A stretch of 5,858 nt of DNA from DSNY01 sp037442465 (GCA_037442465.1 JBBIQI010000203.1:1-5858); one strand, 5' to 3'; numbered from the stretch's first letter, positions 1-5,858 are shown. A program made the numbers and translations. The notes: generated by a model from the sequence alone, not told the origin.

Positions 1-1981
1 TAACGTCGTGCCCGTACTCGATCATGCGTGCCGCCATTTTGCGCGCATGCCCAGGGTGCACGCGGTCGTCGCGCGTCGACGTGACGAGAAAAAGCGGCGG
101 GTACTTCGCCCCCTTCTTCACGTTCTGGTACGGCGAATACTTTGCGATGAACGCGCGGTCGGCCGGCTGATCCGGATTGCCGTACTCGCCGATCCACGAG
201 GCACCGGCGAGCAGCTTGTGGAAGCGCAGCATGTCGGTCAACGGCACCTGCGCGACGACGGCACCGAAGAGTTCCGGCCGCTGCACCATCGTGCCGGTCA
301 CGAGCAGCCCGCCCTGGCTGCCGCCCATGATGCCGAGCCGTTCGGGTTGCGCGATGCCGCGCGCGACCAGATCCTCGGCGACGGCGATGAAGTCGTCGAA
401 GGACTTCTGCCGGTTCTCGCGCAGCGCCGCACGGTGCCACGCCGGGCCGAACTCGCCGCCGCCGCGGATGTTGGCGAGCACGAACACGCCGCCCGGCTCG
501 AGCCAACCCTTGCCGAACACGCCCGAATAAGAGGGCCGCTGCGCGATCTCGAAGCCGCCGTAGCCGTACAGCAGCACCGGCCGCGCGCCGTCCGGCGCGT
601 CGCGCGCGACGACGAAGTAGGGCACGCGCGTGCCGTCGCGGCTCGTCGCTTCGAGCTGGCGCACCGTCACGCCTGCGGCTTTCCAGAACGCCGGCAGCGC
701 CTTCAGCCGCTCGGCGTGCGACCAGTCCGCCAGCCCCACTTCGGCGCGGTACAGCGTGGTCGGCGTCGTGAAGTCCTGCACGGTGACGAAGTATTCGTCG
801 GCCGCCCAGTAGGTCGCGGCGACGTTGATCTGCGCGTTGTCCGGTGCGGGGACGCGCCGGAGGTTCCAGCGTTCGCTGTCGTGCTTCGCCTCGATCAGCC
901 GTGCACGTACGCGATCCAGTTCCGTAAGCAGCAGCGCGGACTCGGTTTGCGCGATCGACTGCAGCGCGCGTCCGGGCGCGGGCGCGTACAGCACGTCGAA
1001 ATTCCGCTCGCCGCGCAGGAAAGCGTCGAAATCGATGGCCAGCACCGCGCCCTCCGGGTAGCCGCGCCCGCCCGCGCTCCACGCACCGCGCAACCTGACG
1101 ATCAACCGGTCGCCGAAGAGCCGCGGCAGCGCATCGCGCGGGATGTCGACCGCGACGAGGCGGCCGTCGATCAGCACGAATCGCTCGACATCGCGCTGCG
1201 TGATCCAGCGCTGCACCCAGTCGACGCGGCGGCCGCGCGCGAATTCGGACTCGACCGCCACACCGATGTCGCCGGCCTGTCCGGTGAACACCGTGCGCGC
1301 GTCGGCGAGCGGCGTGCCGCGCTGCCACTCCTTGGCGACGTTCGGATAGCCGGCCACGCTCATCGATCCCGGGCCGAAATCGGTGCCGACCCAGAGCGTG
1401 TCGATGTCCTTCCACGAAACGCTGCTCTTCGCCTCCGGCAGCGCGAAGCCGCCGTCGACGAAGCGCTTGTCCTGCAGGTCGAACTCGCGCACGACGACCG
1501 CGTCGGCGCCGCCGCGCGAAAGCTGCAGCAGGCAGCGGCGATACGGCTCGCCGGCGCGCGCCGGCCGCAGGCACGCGGGCGGTTTCCACACCCAGTTTTC
1601 GCCTTCGGCCTGCGCCAGTGCGTCGAGGTCGAGCACCGTTTCCCACGCAGGTGCGGCCTTGCGGTACTCGGCCAGCGTGGTCCGGCGCCAGACGCCGCGC
1701 GGATTGCGCGCGTCGCGCCAGAAGTTGTAGTAGTGCGCGCCCATGCGCGCGACGAACGGGATGCGCTCGTCGGAATCGAGCACGCGCAGCAGCGCGCGCC
1801 GCAGCGGCTCGAAGCGCGCATCGGCGGCGAATTCGCGCTCGGCCTCGGCATTGCGCGCGCGCACCCAGTCGAGCGCGCGCGCACCGTCGATGTCTTCCAG
1901 CCACAGGTAAGGATCGTCGTCGGCGCGTGCCGCCGGCACGCAGAGCAGGGCGGCCAGGGTCAGCGCGAGGAAGCGAAGCAT
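1..1981 (-). CDS. Secreted prolyl oligopeptidase family serine peptidase (S9A), 3' partial
   Basis: This is a periplasmic or secreted serine peptidase of the prolyl oligopeptidase family, which cuts short peptides, typically after proline. The frame is open over 660 codons from the ATG at 1981 and runs off the window start. Residues 1-20 form a signal peptide (MLRF, a hydrophobic core of L/A, cleavage after ARA). The mature protein opens with DDDPYLWLEDIDG (21-33), as in family members, and HYYNFWRDARNPRGVWRR (83-100) follows. The middle, to about 420, would be the beta-propeller that gates the active site. The alpha/beta hydrolase part contains GYGGF (473-477), NIRGGGE (504-510), WH (515-516), the nucleophile Ser555 in GGSQGGLL and Asp638 in RDDRVHPGH. 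The spacing Ser555-Asp638 is close to that of pig POP (554-641). The catalytic His is expected just beyond the edge; about 40 residues are probably missing. Asn after the Ser, usual in the family, is Gln here. Bond specificity is inferred from the family only. Confidence 0.93.
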   Translation of the reverse strand, partial: MLRFLALTLAALLCVPAARADDDPYLWLEDIDGARALDWVRARNAEAEREFAADARFEPLRRALLRVLDSDERIPFVARMGAHYYNFWRDARNPRGVWRRTTLAEYRKAAPAWETVLDLDALAQAEGENWVWKPPACLRPARAGEPYRRCLLQLSRGGADAVVVREFDLQDKRFVDGGFALPEAKSSVSWKDIDTLWVGTDFGPGSMSVAGYPNVAKEWQRGTPLADARTVFTGQAGDIGVAVESEFARGRRVDWVQRWITQRDVERFVLIDGRLVAVDIPRDALPRLFGDRLIVRLRGAWSAGGRGYPEGAVLAIDFDAFLRGERNFDVLYAPAPGRALQSIAQTESALLLTELDRVRARLIEAKHDSERWNLRRVPAPDNAQINVAATYWAADEYFVTVQDFTTPTTLYRAEVGLADWSHAERLKALPAFWKAAGVTVRQLEATSRDGTRVPYFVVARDAPDGARPVLLYGYGGFEIAQRPSYSGVFGKGWLEPGGVFVLANIRGGGEFGPAWHRAALRENRQKSFDDFIAVAEDLVARGIAQPERLGIMGGSQGGLLVTGTMVQRPELFGAVVAQVPLTDMLRFHKLLAGASWIGEYGNPDQPADRAFIAKYSPYQNVKKGAKYPPLFLVTSTRDDRVHPGHARKMAARMIEYGHDV

Positions 1982-1998
1982 GGCGCGTCAGGCGATCG

Positions 1999-2748
1999 TC
2001 AGACGATCATCTTGCCGCCGGCGATCACGAGCACCGCCGAAAGCGCACGCCGAAGCGCGCGGTTGCCGAGCCGCTTCGCACCGAGCGTGGCGCCGATCAT
2101 GCCGCCGACGATCACTGCGGCGACCCAGTACGGCAGCGCGTCCGGCAGCACCGGATGGCGCGTCAGCAGGCCGACGAGTCCGGCAACGGAGTTGACCAGG
2201 ATGAACGCCGCCGTCGGCGCGGCGCTGTCGCGCACGGTTCCCCAGCCCATCAGCACGATCAGCGGGCTCAGAAAGATGCCGCCGCCCACACCGGTCAGTC
2301 CGGACAGCAGGCCGATGCCTGCGCCGATGGCCAACGCAACCGGAATCCGCGGCGGTCCGGTCACGGGGCGCTCGGGCCGGTCGGTGTGCAGCGTTTCGGA
2401 AAACAGCCGCCACGCCGAATACAGCAGCACCGCGCCGACCAGCGCGCCGAACCACGCGACCGGCAGATGGATGCGGCCGCCGACGAAGGCCATCGGCATC
2501 GATGTGGCCGCGAACGGCAGGAACAGCCGCCAGGGGAAGCCGCCCGCGCGCGCGAACTTGTACAGCGAGATCGAGGAGACCGCGACGTTCATCACCAGCG
2601 CGGTCGGCCGCAGCAGCGCCGGCGGCACACCGACCAGCGCCATCGCGGCCAGGTACCCGGATGCGCCGCCGTGGCCGACCGACGAATACAACAGCGCGGC
2701 GCCGAAGAACAGCACGCCGAGCAGGATCTCGGTCTCGGTGCTGAGCAT
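1999..2748 (-). CDS. TauE/SafE family (TSUP) membrane transporter
   Basis: This 249-residue inner-membrane protein belongs to the TauE/SafE or TSUP family, whose members move small anions such as sulfite, sulfoacetate or other organic sulfur compounds; the substrate here cannot be read from sequence. It shows the two-half internal repeat of the family: SSVGHGGASGYLAAMAL (22-38) in the first half and GLTGVGGGIFLSPLIVL (150-166) in the second. The hydrophobic stretches fall at about 7-21, 31-43, 48-63, 74-90, 96-113, 135-152, 154-168, 178-195 and 207-224, with a last one at 235-249, so around eight membrane helices are expected. A polar loop (119-134, rich in Pro, Arg and Glu) separates the halves. 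The length is normal. It begins 23 bases after the scpA stop and ends 17 bases before the peptidase start, so it probably shares their transcript. The Shine-Dalgarno sequence is weak. No sulfur-metabolism gene is nearby to suggest a substrate. Confidence 0.92.
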   Translation of the reverse strand: MLSTETEILLGVLFFGAALLYSSVGHGGASGYLAAMALVGVPPALLRPTALVMNVAVSSISLYKFARAGGFPWRLFLPFAATSMPMAFVGGRIHLPVAWFGALVGAVLLYSAWRLFSETLHTDRPERPVTGPPRIPVALAIGAGIGLLSGLTGVGGGIFLSPLIVLMGWGTVRDSAAPTAAFILVNSVAGLVGLLTRHPVLPDALPYWVAAVIVGGMIGATLGAKRLGNRALRRALSAVLVIAGGKMIV

Positions 2749-2771
2749 GGCGTCGCCCGCCGCGCCGGGCG

Positions 2772-3638
2772 TCAGCTCGGCGTGTACGCGAGTCGTACGT
2801 AGATCGGTGCGTAGGGCGCCGCCTGCGTCAGCTCGATCAGGTTCTCGCGGGCGAGTTCCAGCAGCGCCAGGAAGTGCACGATCACGATCGGCGGTCCCTT
2901 CGCGAGCAGCCGCGCGTCGAACAGTTCGCCGAACTCGACGAACTGCCGCCCTTGCAGCCTGCGCAGCACGATACTCATGTGCTCGCGCACCGACAGTTCC
3001 TCGCGCGTGATGTGGTGGTGCGCATGCAGCCTGGCGCGCTTGAGCACTTCGGCCCAGGCCTGCTGCAGGTCGATCACGTTGACGTCCGGGAAGCGCTTGA
3101 CGATCGACTGCTCGATGGCGACGACCGCGCGCGCGAAGTCGCGTCCCACGCGCGGCAGCTCGTCGAGCCGTGCCGCGGCAAGCTTGATGCGTTCGTACTC
3201 GACGAGACGGCGCACCAGCTCGGCGCGCGGATCCTCGACTTCTTCGCCGGTTTCGGCCTTCTTTACCGGCAGCAGCATCCGGCTCTTGATCTCGATCAGC
3301 ATCGCCGCCATCAACAGGTATTCGGCGGCGAGTTCCAGGTTGCGGGTGCGGATCTGCTCGACGTACGCGAGGTACTGCTCGGTGAGCCGAGCCATCGGGA
3401 TGTCGAGCACGTTGAAGTTCTGTTTGCGGATCAGATACAGCAGCAGGTCGAGCGGGCCTTCGAACGCTTCGAGAAACACTTCGAGCGCGTCGGGCGGGAT
3501 GTACAGGTCCTCGGGAAGCTTGAACAGCGGCTCGCCGTACAGCCGCGCCAGCGCCACGCCGTCGACGACGTCCGGCGTCGAATCGTCCGCCGCCAGCGCG
3601 GCCGGAGCGGCGAGTTCGACCGGCGCTGCCGTAGGCAT
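2772..3638 (-). CDS. scpA: Segregation and condensation protein A (ScpA)
   Basis: ScpA is the kleisin subunit of the bacterial condensin SMC-ScpA-ScpB. It bridges the SMC heads and helps organise and separate chromosomes. The 288-residue protein has a variable Ala/Pro-rich leader (1-50) and then the hallmark kleisin N-domain: FEGPLDLLLYLIRKQNFNVLDIP (59-81), LTEQYLAYVEQI (85-96) and LELAAEYLLMAAMLIEIKSRMLLP (101-124). A linker with EEVEDPRAELVRRLVEYERIK follows (132-152). The C-terminal winged-helix region (about 210-285) has FVEFGELF and VIVHFLALLELARENLIEL, which bind the SMC head in the family. The start at 3638 (ATG) has GAG seven bases upstream. A GTG at 3650 has AAGG seven bases upstream and overlaps the previous stop as GTGA, giving 292 residues. 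The variable leader cannot decide between them. ScpB is not in this window. The protein looks complete. Confidence 0.96.
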   Translation of the reverse strand: MPTAAPVELAAPAALAADDSTPDVVDGVALARLYGEPLFKLPEDLYIPPDALEVFLEAFEGPLDLLLYLIRKQNFNVLDIPMARLTEQYLAYVEQIRTRNLELAAEYLLMAAMLIEIKSRMLLPVKKAETGEEVEDPRAELVRRLVEYERIKLAAARLDELPRVGRDFARAVVAIEQSIVKRFPDVNVIDLQQAWAEVLKRARLHAHHHITREELSVREHMSIVLRRLQGRQFVEFGELFDARLLAKGPPIVIVHFLALLELARENLIELTQAAPYAPIYVRLAYTPS

Positions 3639-3646
3639 GACGCCGC

Positions 3647-3661
3647 TCACTGCTTGACCTT
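3647..3661 (-). promoter_or_regulatory. Shine-Dalgarno and GTGA overlap, alternative scpA start
   Basis: On the minus strand AAGG (3661-3658) lies seven bases before a GTG at 3650 that overlaps the TGA of the DUF3460 gene (stop 3649-3647) as GTGA. This arrangement would couple scpA translation to the upstream gene and would start ScpA four residues earlier than the ATG at 3638. Confidence 0.45.
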
Positions 3662-3841
3662 CGGCTGGTATACGTACGGCGCCTGCGGTACGCGCGACAC
3701 CCGCCAGCGGCGCAGTTCGTCGAAGTCGAGCTGCTTGTCCCACCAGATCGCGCGCCCTTCGCGCTGCTTGCGCTCGAGGTCGGGGTGCTTGGCCTTCAGC
3801 TCGCGGATGAACTTGGTGATGTCGGATTCGTACTGCGCCAT
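3647..3841 (-). CDS. DUF3460 family small protein
   Basis: This 64-residue, highly charged protein has no signal peptide and no membrane segment, so it is presumably cytoplasmic. It matches the DUF3460 pattern as I know it: MAxYESDITxF at the start (1-11), a basic helix with LERKQREGRAIWWDK (22-36), an LDFDELRRWR segment (38-47) and a C-terminal PYVYQP (55-60). The function of the family is unknown. I chose the ATG at 3841 because homologues begin with MA-YESD. A GTG at 3862 in the same frame would add seven residues (VGSQRFT), and neither start has a good Shine-Dalgarno sequence. The gene is first in the unit and its TGA overlaps a possible GTG start of scpA, so a link to ScpA production or function is plausible but inferred. 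Confidence 0.85.
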   Translation of the reverse strand: MAQYESDITKFIRELKAKHPDLERKQREGRAIWWDKQLDFDELRRWRVSRVPQAPYVYQPKVKQ

Positions 3842-3922
3842 GGTGAATCGCTGTGAGCCCACCGCTGCGGGGCGGGCGCCCGTGACGTGGGACGCGCGAT
3901 TGTACCGGCGGCGCTGCGCGCC
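3842..3922 (-). other. Intergenic region between the hydrogenase-related operon and the DUF3460-scpA unit
   Basis: This 81-base stretch is the only real break between genes in the window. Read on the minus strand it holds a TACAAT -10 box at 3904-3899 and a GC-rich segment that could form a hairpin in the leader of the downstream mRNA. I see no hairpin followed by a T tract, so no clear intrinsic terminator for the upstream operon. Confidence 0.6.
3858..3891 (-). other. Possible 5'-leader hairpin upstream of the DUF3460 gene
   Basis: CCCAC at 3858-3862 can pair with GTGGG at 3887-3891, and the loop contains the palindrome CGGGCGCCCG (3873-3882). The structure would lie in the leader between the candidate promoter and the ATG at 3841. 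There is no T tract after it, so it is not a standard terminator. Chance pairing is quite possible in DNA this GC-rich. Confidence 0.25.
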
Positions 3923-3927
3923 TCAGC
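3899..3927 (-). promoter_or_regulatory. Candidate sigma-70 promoter for DUF3460-scpA
   Basis: On the minus strand the hexamer TACAAT (3904-3899) differs from the consensus -10 box by one base and is preceded by GG and followed by CGCG. It stands out because the surroundings are almost free of A/T runs. With a 17-base spacer the -35 position is GCTGAG (3927-3922), a poor match to TTGACA that overlaps the small-subunit stop codon. Transcription would start roughly 50 bases before the ATG at 3841. The call rests on the -10 box and position only. Confidence 0.5.
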
Positions 3928-4438
3928 GCGCGCGCTGCGTGACCGCCGTCAGGATGCCGCGCAGGATGTCGAGCGGCGGCGGCGGGCAGCCCGGCACCGC
4001 GACATCCACCGGGATGACGTTCGCCACGCGCCCGCAGCTGGCGTAACTCTCGCCGAAGATGCCGCCGCTGCAGCCGCAGTCGCCGACGGCGATGACCAGT
4101 TTCGGCGCCGGCGTGGCGTCGTACGCGCGCTGCACGGCGATCTGCATGTTGCGCGCCACCGGCCCGGTGACCAGCAGCATGTCCGCATGGCGCGGGCTGG
4201 CGACGAACTTGATGCCGCGCCCTTCGAGGTTGTAGTAGGGGTTGTTCAGCGCGTGGATCTCCAGCTCGCAGCCGTTGCACGAGCCGGCGTCGACCTGCCG
4301 GATCGCCAGCGCCCGCCCCAGCAGCCGCAGGATCTCGGCCTGGATGCGCTCGCCGTCGGCGCGCCAGTCGTCGTTGGGCGTCGGCGCCGGCTCGGTGCAG
4401 ATGCCGGTCTGCAGGATTTGCCTGGTCAGCAGCAGCAT
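3923..4438 (-). CDS. NuoB/HycG-HyfI-like Fe-S small subunit of the hydrogenase-related complex
   Basis: This 171-residue protein belongs to the NADH dehydrogenase 20-kDa / hydrogenase small subunit family. It would carry the [4Fe-4S] cluster that passes electrons to the large subunit at the interface with the membrane arm. The expected ligands are visible: Cys54 and Cys57 in SCNGCELEI, Cys121 in GDCGCSGG and Cys151 in PGCPPPP. Cys123 and Cys135 are extra. The CxxC spacing at 54-57 is hydrogenase-like, whereas complex I NuoB has adjacent cysteines. Other family marks are SPRHADMLLVTGPV (81-94) and VIPVDVAVPGCPP (141-153). The length fits HycG/HyfI-type proteins, which lack a long C-terminal ferredoxin domain. 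The start at 4438 is set by the TGATG overlap with the large-subunit stop, which implies translational coupling; no strong Shine-Dalgarno sequence lies upstream. It looks intact and functional. It could be labelled hyfI-like, but a hydrogenase name would overstate the function. Confidence 0.92.
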   Translation of the reverse strand: MLLLTRQILQTGICTEPAPTPNDDWRADGERIQAEILRLLGRALAIRQVDAGSCNGCELEIHALNNPYYNLEGRGIKFVASPRHADMLLVTGPVARNMQIAVQRAYDATPAPKLVIAVGDCGCSGGIFGESYASCGRVANVIPVDVAVPGCPPPPLDILRGILTAVTQRAR

Positions 4439-4440
4439 CA
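4436..4440 (-). promoter_or_regulatory. TGATG stop/start overlap between large and small subunit genes
   Basis: The large-subunit TGA stop and the small-subunit ATG share one base. Such overlaps usually mean that terminating ribosomes restart on the next gene, which keeps two subunits of one complex in fixed ratio. No convincing Shine-Dalgarno sequence precedes the ATG, which agrees with coupling. Confidence 0.75.
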
Positions 4441-5858
4441 GAGATCGTGACCCGAATAGCTGAGGTTGAACGACTTGTTGATCAGCGGAAAGTCCGGAAC
4501 GATGTTGCCGATCACCGCGTGCTCCAGCAGCGGCCAGTTCTGCCACGACGGGTCGTGGCAGTGGCAGCGGCGGATCGTCGCGCCGTCGGCTTCCAGCGCG
4601 ACCAGCACGTCGCCGCGCCAGCCTTCGACCCAGCCGAGGCCGAACGCGTCGTGCGCCGGCGGCGGCAACGGTGCGCGTACGTCGCCGCCCGGCAGGCGCT
4701 CGACGAGCGCGCGGATGACGCGCAGCGACTCGAAGACTTCGTCGAAGCGCACCGCCACGCGCGCGGCGACGTCGCCGGTACTCGCGTAAGCGACGTTGAC
4801 CTGCAGTTCGTCGTACGGCCGGCACGGCAGCGCGGCGCGCAGGTCGTGCGGCTGGCCGCTGGCGCGCGCCGCCAGCCCGCACAGACCGAGCCGCTGCGCC
4901 AGCTCCGGCGTCACCGTGCCGGTGCTTTGAAAGCGGTCCTGCAACCCCGCGTGCTCGTCGTAGATCGTGCGCAGCATGCGCACCTCGCGCTCGACTTCGT
5001 CGCACTGCCGGCGCAGTTCTTCGAGCGCGTCGCGATCGGGATCGACCGCCACGCCGCCCGGCACGATGCGGTCCATCAGCAGCCGGTGGCCGAACACGCG
5101 GGCGTTGACGCGCAGCCACTGCTCGCGCAGGCGCGAAAACTGCGCCAGCCCGAAGGCGAGCGCCGCGTCGTTGCCGAGCGCGCCCAGATCGCCGAGGTGG
5201 TTGGCCACGCGCTCGCGTTCCAGCAGCAGCGCGCGCAACCAGGCGGCGCGCGCCGGGACTGCGCAGCCGGCGGCGGCTTCGGCGGCCATCGCGTAGGCCC
5301 ATGCGTACGCCACCGTCGAGTCGCCGGACACGCGTCCGGCGAGGCGAAAGCCGTCGCCGATCGGCATGCCTTCGAAGCGCTTCTCGATGCCCTTGTGCAC
5401 GTAGCCGAGGCGCTCCTCCAGCCGCAGCACCTTTTCGCCGACGATCGAGAAGCGGAAATGCCCCGGCTCGATGATGCCGGCGTGAATCGGCCCGACCGGA
5501 ATTTCATGCACGCCGTCACCCGCGACCGCGACGAACGGATAGCGTTCCTGTTCGACCGCGAACGTCGCGGCGGCGTCGCTGTCGCGCCGCAAGGGGAAGA
5601 AGTCCGCCGGCCAGGCGCCGTGGCGCAGCCACGGGCGCTCGTCGTCGGCGCCGAGCGCGCGCAGCCCCAGCAGATCGAACGTGGCGCGCTGCATGCGCGC
5701 GGCGGCAGGAAAGTAGCGCGACAGATCGGGGTACTCGGGCGCGTCGGCTGCGACGGGCAGCCAGACGCACGCCAGCGCGTCGGCGGCGGCGTACGCCGCG
5801 CACACGACGAAGCCGTCGCCGCGATCGCGCCGATCAGACCCCCACAGCGCCACCAGCC
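4438..5858 (-). CDS. Hydrogenase-4/complex I-like large subunit (NuoC-NuoD/HycE-HyfG type), NiFe cysteines absent, 5' partial
   Basis: This is the catalytic-position large subunit of a group-4-hydrogenase/complex I-like membrane complex, facing the cytoplasm. The frame is open to the window edge, and the GTG at 5853 is probably internal, so N-terminal residues are missing. Counting from that GTG gives 471 residues. Residues 1-95 resemble the end of a NuoC/30-kDa domain (SLWGSDRRD-like start, PDLSRYFPAA, HGAWPADFFPLRRD). Residues about 115-471 are the NuoD/49-kDa or HycE-like part, with GPIHAGIIEPGHFRF at 121-135, GYVHKGIEKRFEG at 150-162 and the terminal FPLINKSFNLSYSGHDL. At the hydrogenase L1 motif (RxCGxC) it reads RVSGDS (174-179). 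At the L2 motif (DPCxxC) it reads NLSYSG (463-468). Neither cysteine pair is present, so a NiFe centre is not expected. It resembles the Ehr-type relatives of formate hydrogenlyase, whose electron donor is unclear. Its stop overlaps the small-subunit start by one base. The family call is strong; the reaction is unknown. Confidence 0.9.
   Translation of the reverse strand, partial: LVALWGSDRRDRGDGFVVCAAYAAADALACVWLPVAADAPEYPDLSRYFPAAARMQRATFDLLGLRALGADDERPWLRHGAWPADFFPLRRDSDAAATFAVEQERYPFVAVAGDGVHEIPVGPIHAGIIEPGHFRFSIVGEKVLRLEERLGYVHKGIEKRFEGMPIGDGFRLAGRVSGDSTVAYAWAYAMAAEAAAGCAVPARAAWLRALLLERERVANHLGDLGALGNDAALAFGLAQFSRLREQWLRVNARVFGHRLLMDRIVPGGVAVDPDRDALEELRRQCDEVEREVRMLRTIYDEHAGLQDRFQSTGTVTPELAQRLGLCGLAARASGQPHDLRAALPCRPYDELQVNVAYASTGDVAARVAVRFDEVFESLRVIRALVERLPGGDVRAPLPPPAHDAFGLGWVEGWRGDVLVALEADGATIRRCHCHDPSWQNWPLLEHAVIGNIVPDFPLINKSFNLSYSGHDL

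Noticed and set aside
1940..1942. Cys14 of the S9 peptidase as a lipoprotein cysteine.
   Set aside because: The residues before it are ALL, which do not fit the lipobox (small residue at -1). The ARA site at 18-20 fits ordinary signal peptidase cleavage better.
1618..2802. A 394-codon plus-strand frame.
   Set aside because: It is antisense to the peptidase and TSUP genes, is dominated by Arg, Ala and Gln, and has no recognisable motif.
8..3010. A 1000-codon open frame on the plus strand.
   Set aside because: From 8 to 1981 it is in exact codon register with the antisense S9 peptidase gene, which uses no TTA, CTA or TCA codons, so no stops arise. Its translation is rich in Arg, Ala and His with no domain, and it crosses several real genes.
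3925..3936. The palindrome AGCGCGCGCGCT at the end of the small-subunit gene as an intrinsic terminator.
   Set aside because: No T tract follows on the minus strand, and alternating GC palindromes are expected by chance at this base composition.
2874..4046. A 390-codon plus-strand frame antisense to scpA and DUF3460.
   Set aside because: ScpA on the other strand has clear family motifs. This frame reads as Arg, Asp, His and Gln-rich filler and crosses the intergenic region.
2772..4280. Extension of the ScpA frame upstream to 4280 (502 codons).
   Set aside because: The extra segment overlaps the DUF3460 and small-subunit genes in another frame and has no conserved character; ScpA proteins are close to 290 residues.
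3923..5302. Extension of the small-subunit frame upstream to 5302 (459 codons).
   Set aside because: Only the part after the ATG at 4438 has NuoB/HycG motifs. The upstream portion is Arg/Ala-rich out-of-frame reading of the large-subunit gene.

Overview
The window is very GC-rich. Six protein genes can be supported, and all of them lie on the minus strand, so the genome reads from position 5858 down to 1. Third codon positions are almost always G or C. The small YESDI-type protein (DUF3460) sits directly upstream of scpA, and DUF3460 is known to me mainly from Betaproteobacteria (Burkholderiales and relatives). Together with the base composition this suggests a betaproteobacterial chromosome, probably a respiratory environmental organism. 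The genus cannot be told from this sequence. I see no tRNA, rRNA, CRISPR array, insertion sequence or sign of recent transfer.

Region 1 (5858 to 3923) is the end of an operon for a membrane-bound complex related to hydrogenase-4, formate hydrogenlyase and complex I. It holds a large subunit (NuoC-like plus NuoD/HycE-like, 5' end outside the window) and a small subunit (NuoB/HycG-like), joined by a TGATG stop/start overlap. The small subunit keeps the four cysteines expected for its [4Fe-4S] cluster. The large subunit lacks the two cysteine pairs that hold the NiFe centre in real hydrogenases. It is therefore probably not a hydrogenase, but one of the energy-converting hydrogenase-related (Ehr-type) complexes whose reaction is unsettled. 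This is the most interesting part of the window.

Region 2 (3922 to 3842) is a short intergenic stretch with a good -10 box (TACAAT) facing the next genes and a possible 5'-UTR hairpin.

Region 3 (3841 to 1) looks like one transcription unit of four genes with gaps from -4 to 23 bases: a DUF3460 protein, ScpA (the kleisin of the SMC-ScpAB chromosome condensation complex), a TauE/SafE-type membrane transporter, and a secreted prolyl-oligopeptidase-family serine peptidase cut by the window start. The first two belong together by coupling. The last two have no obvious functional link to chromosome segregation and may simply share the transcript.

Long open frames on the plus strand, including one of 1000 codons, are antisense shadows produced by the GC-rich codon use of these genes.
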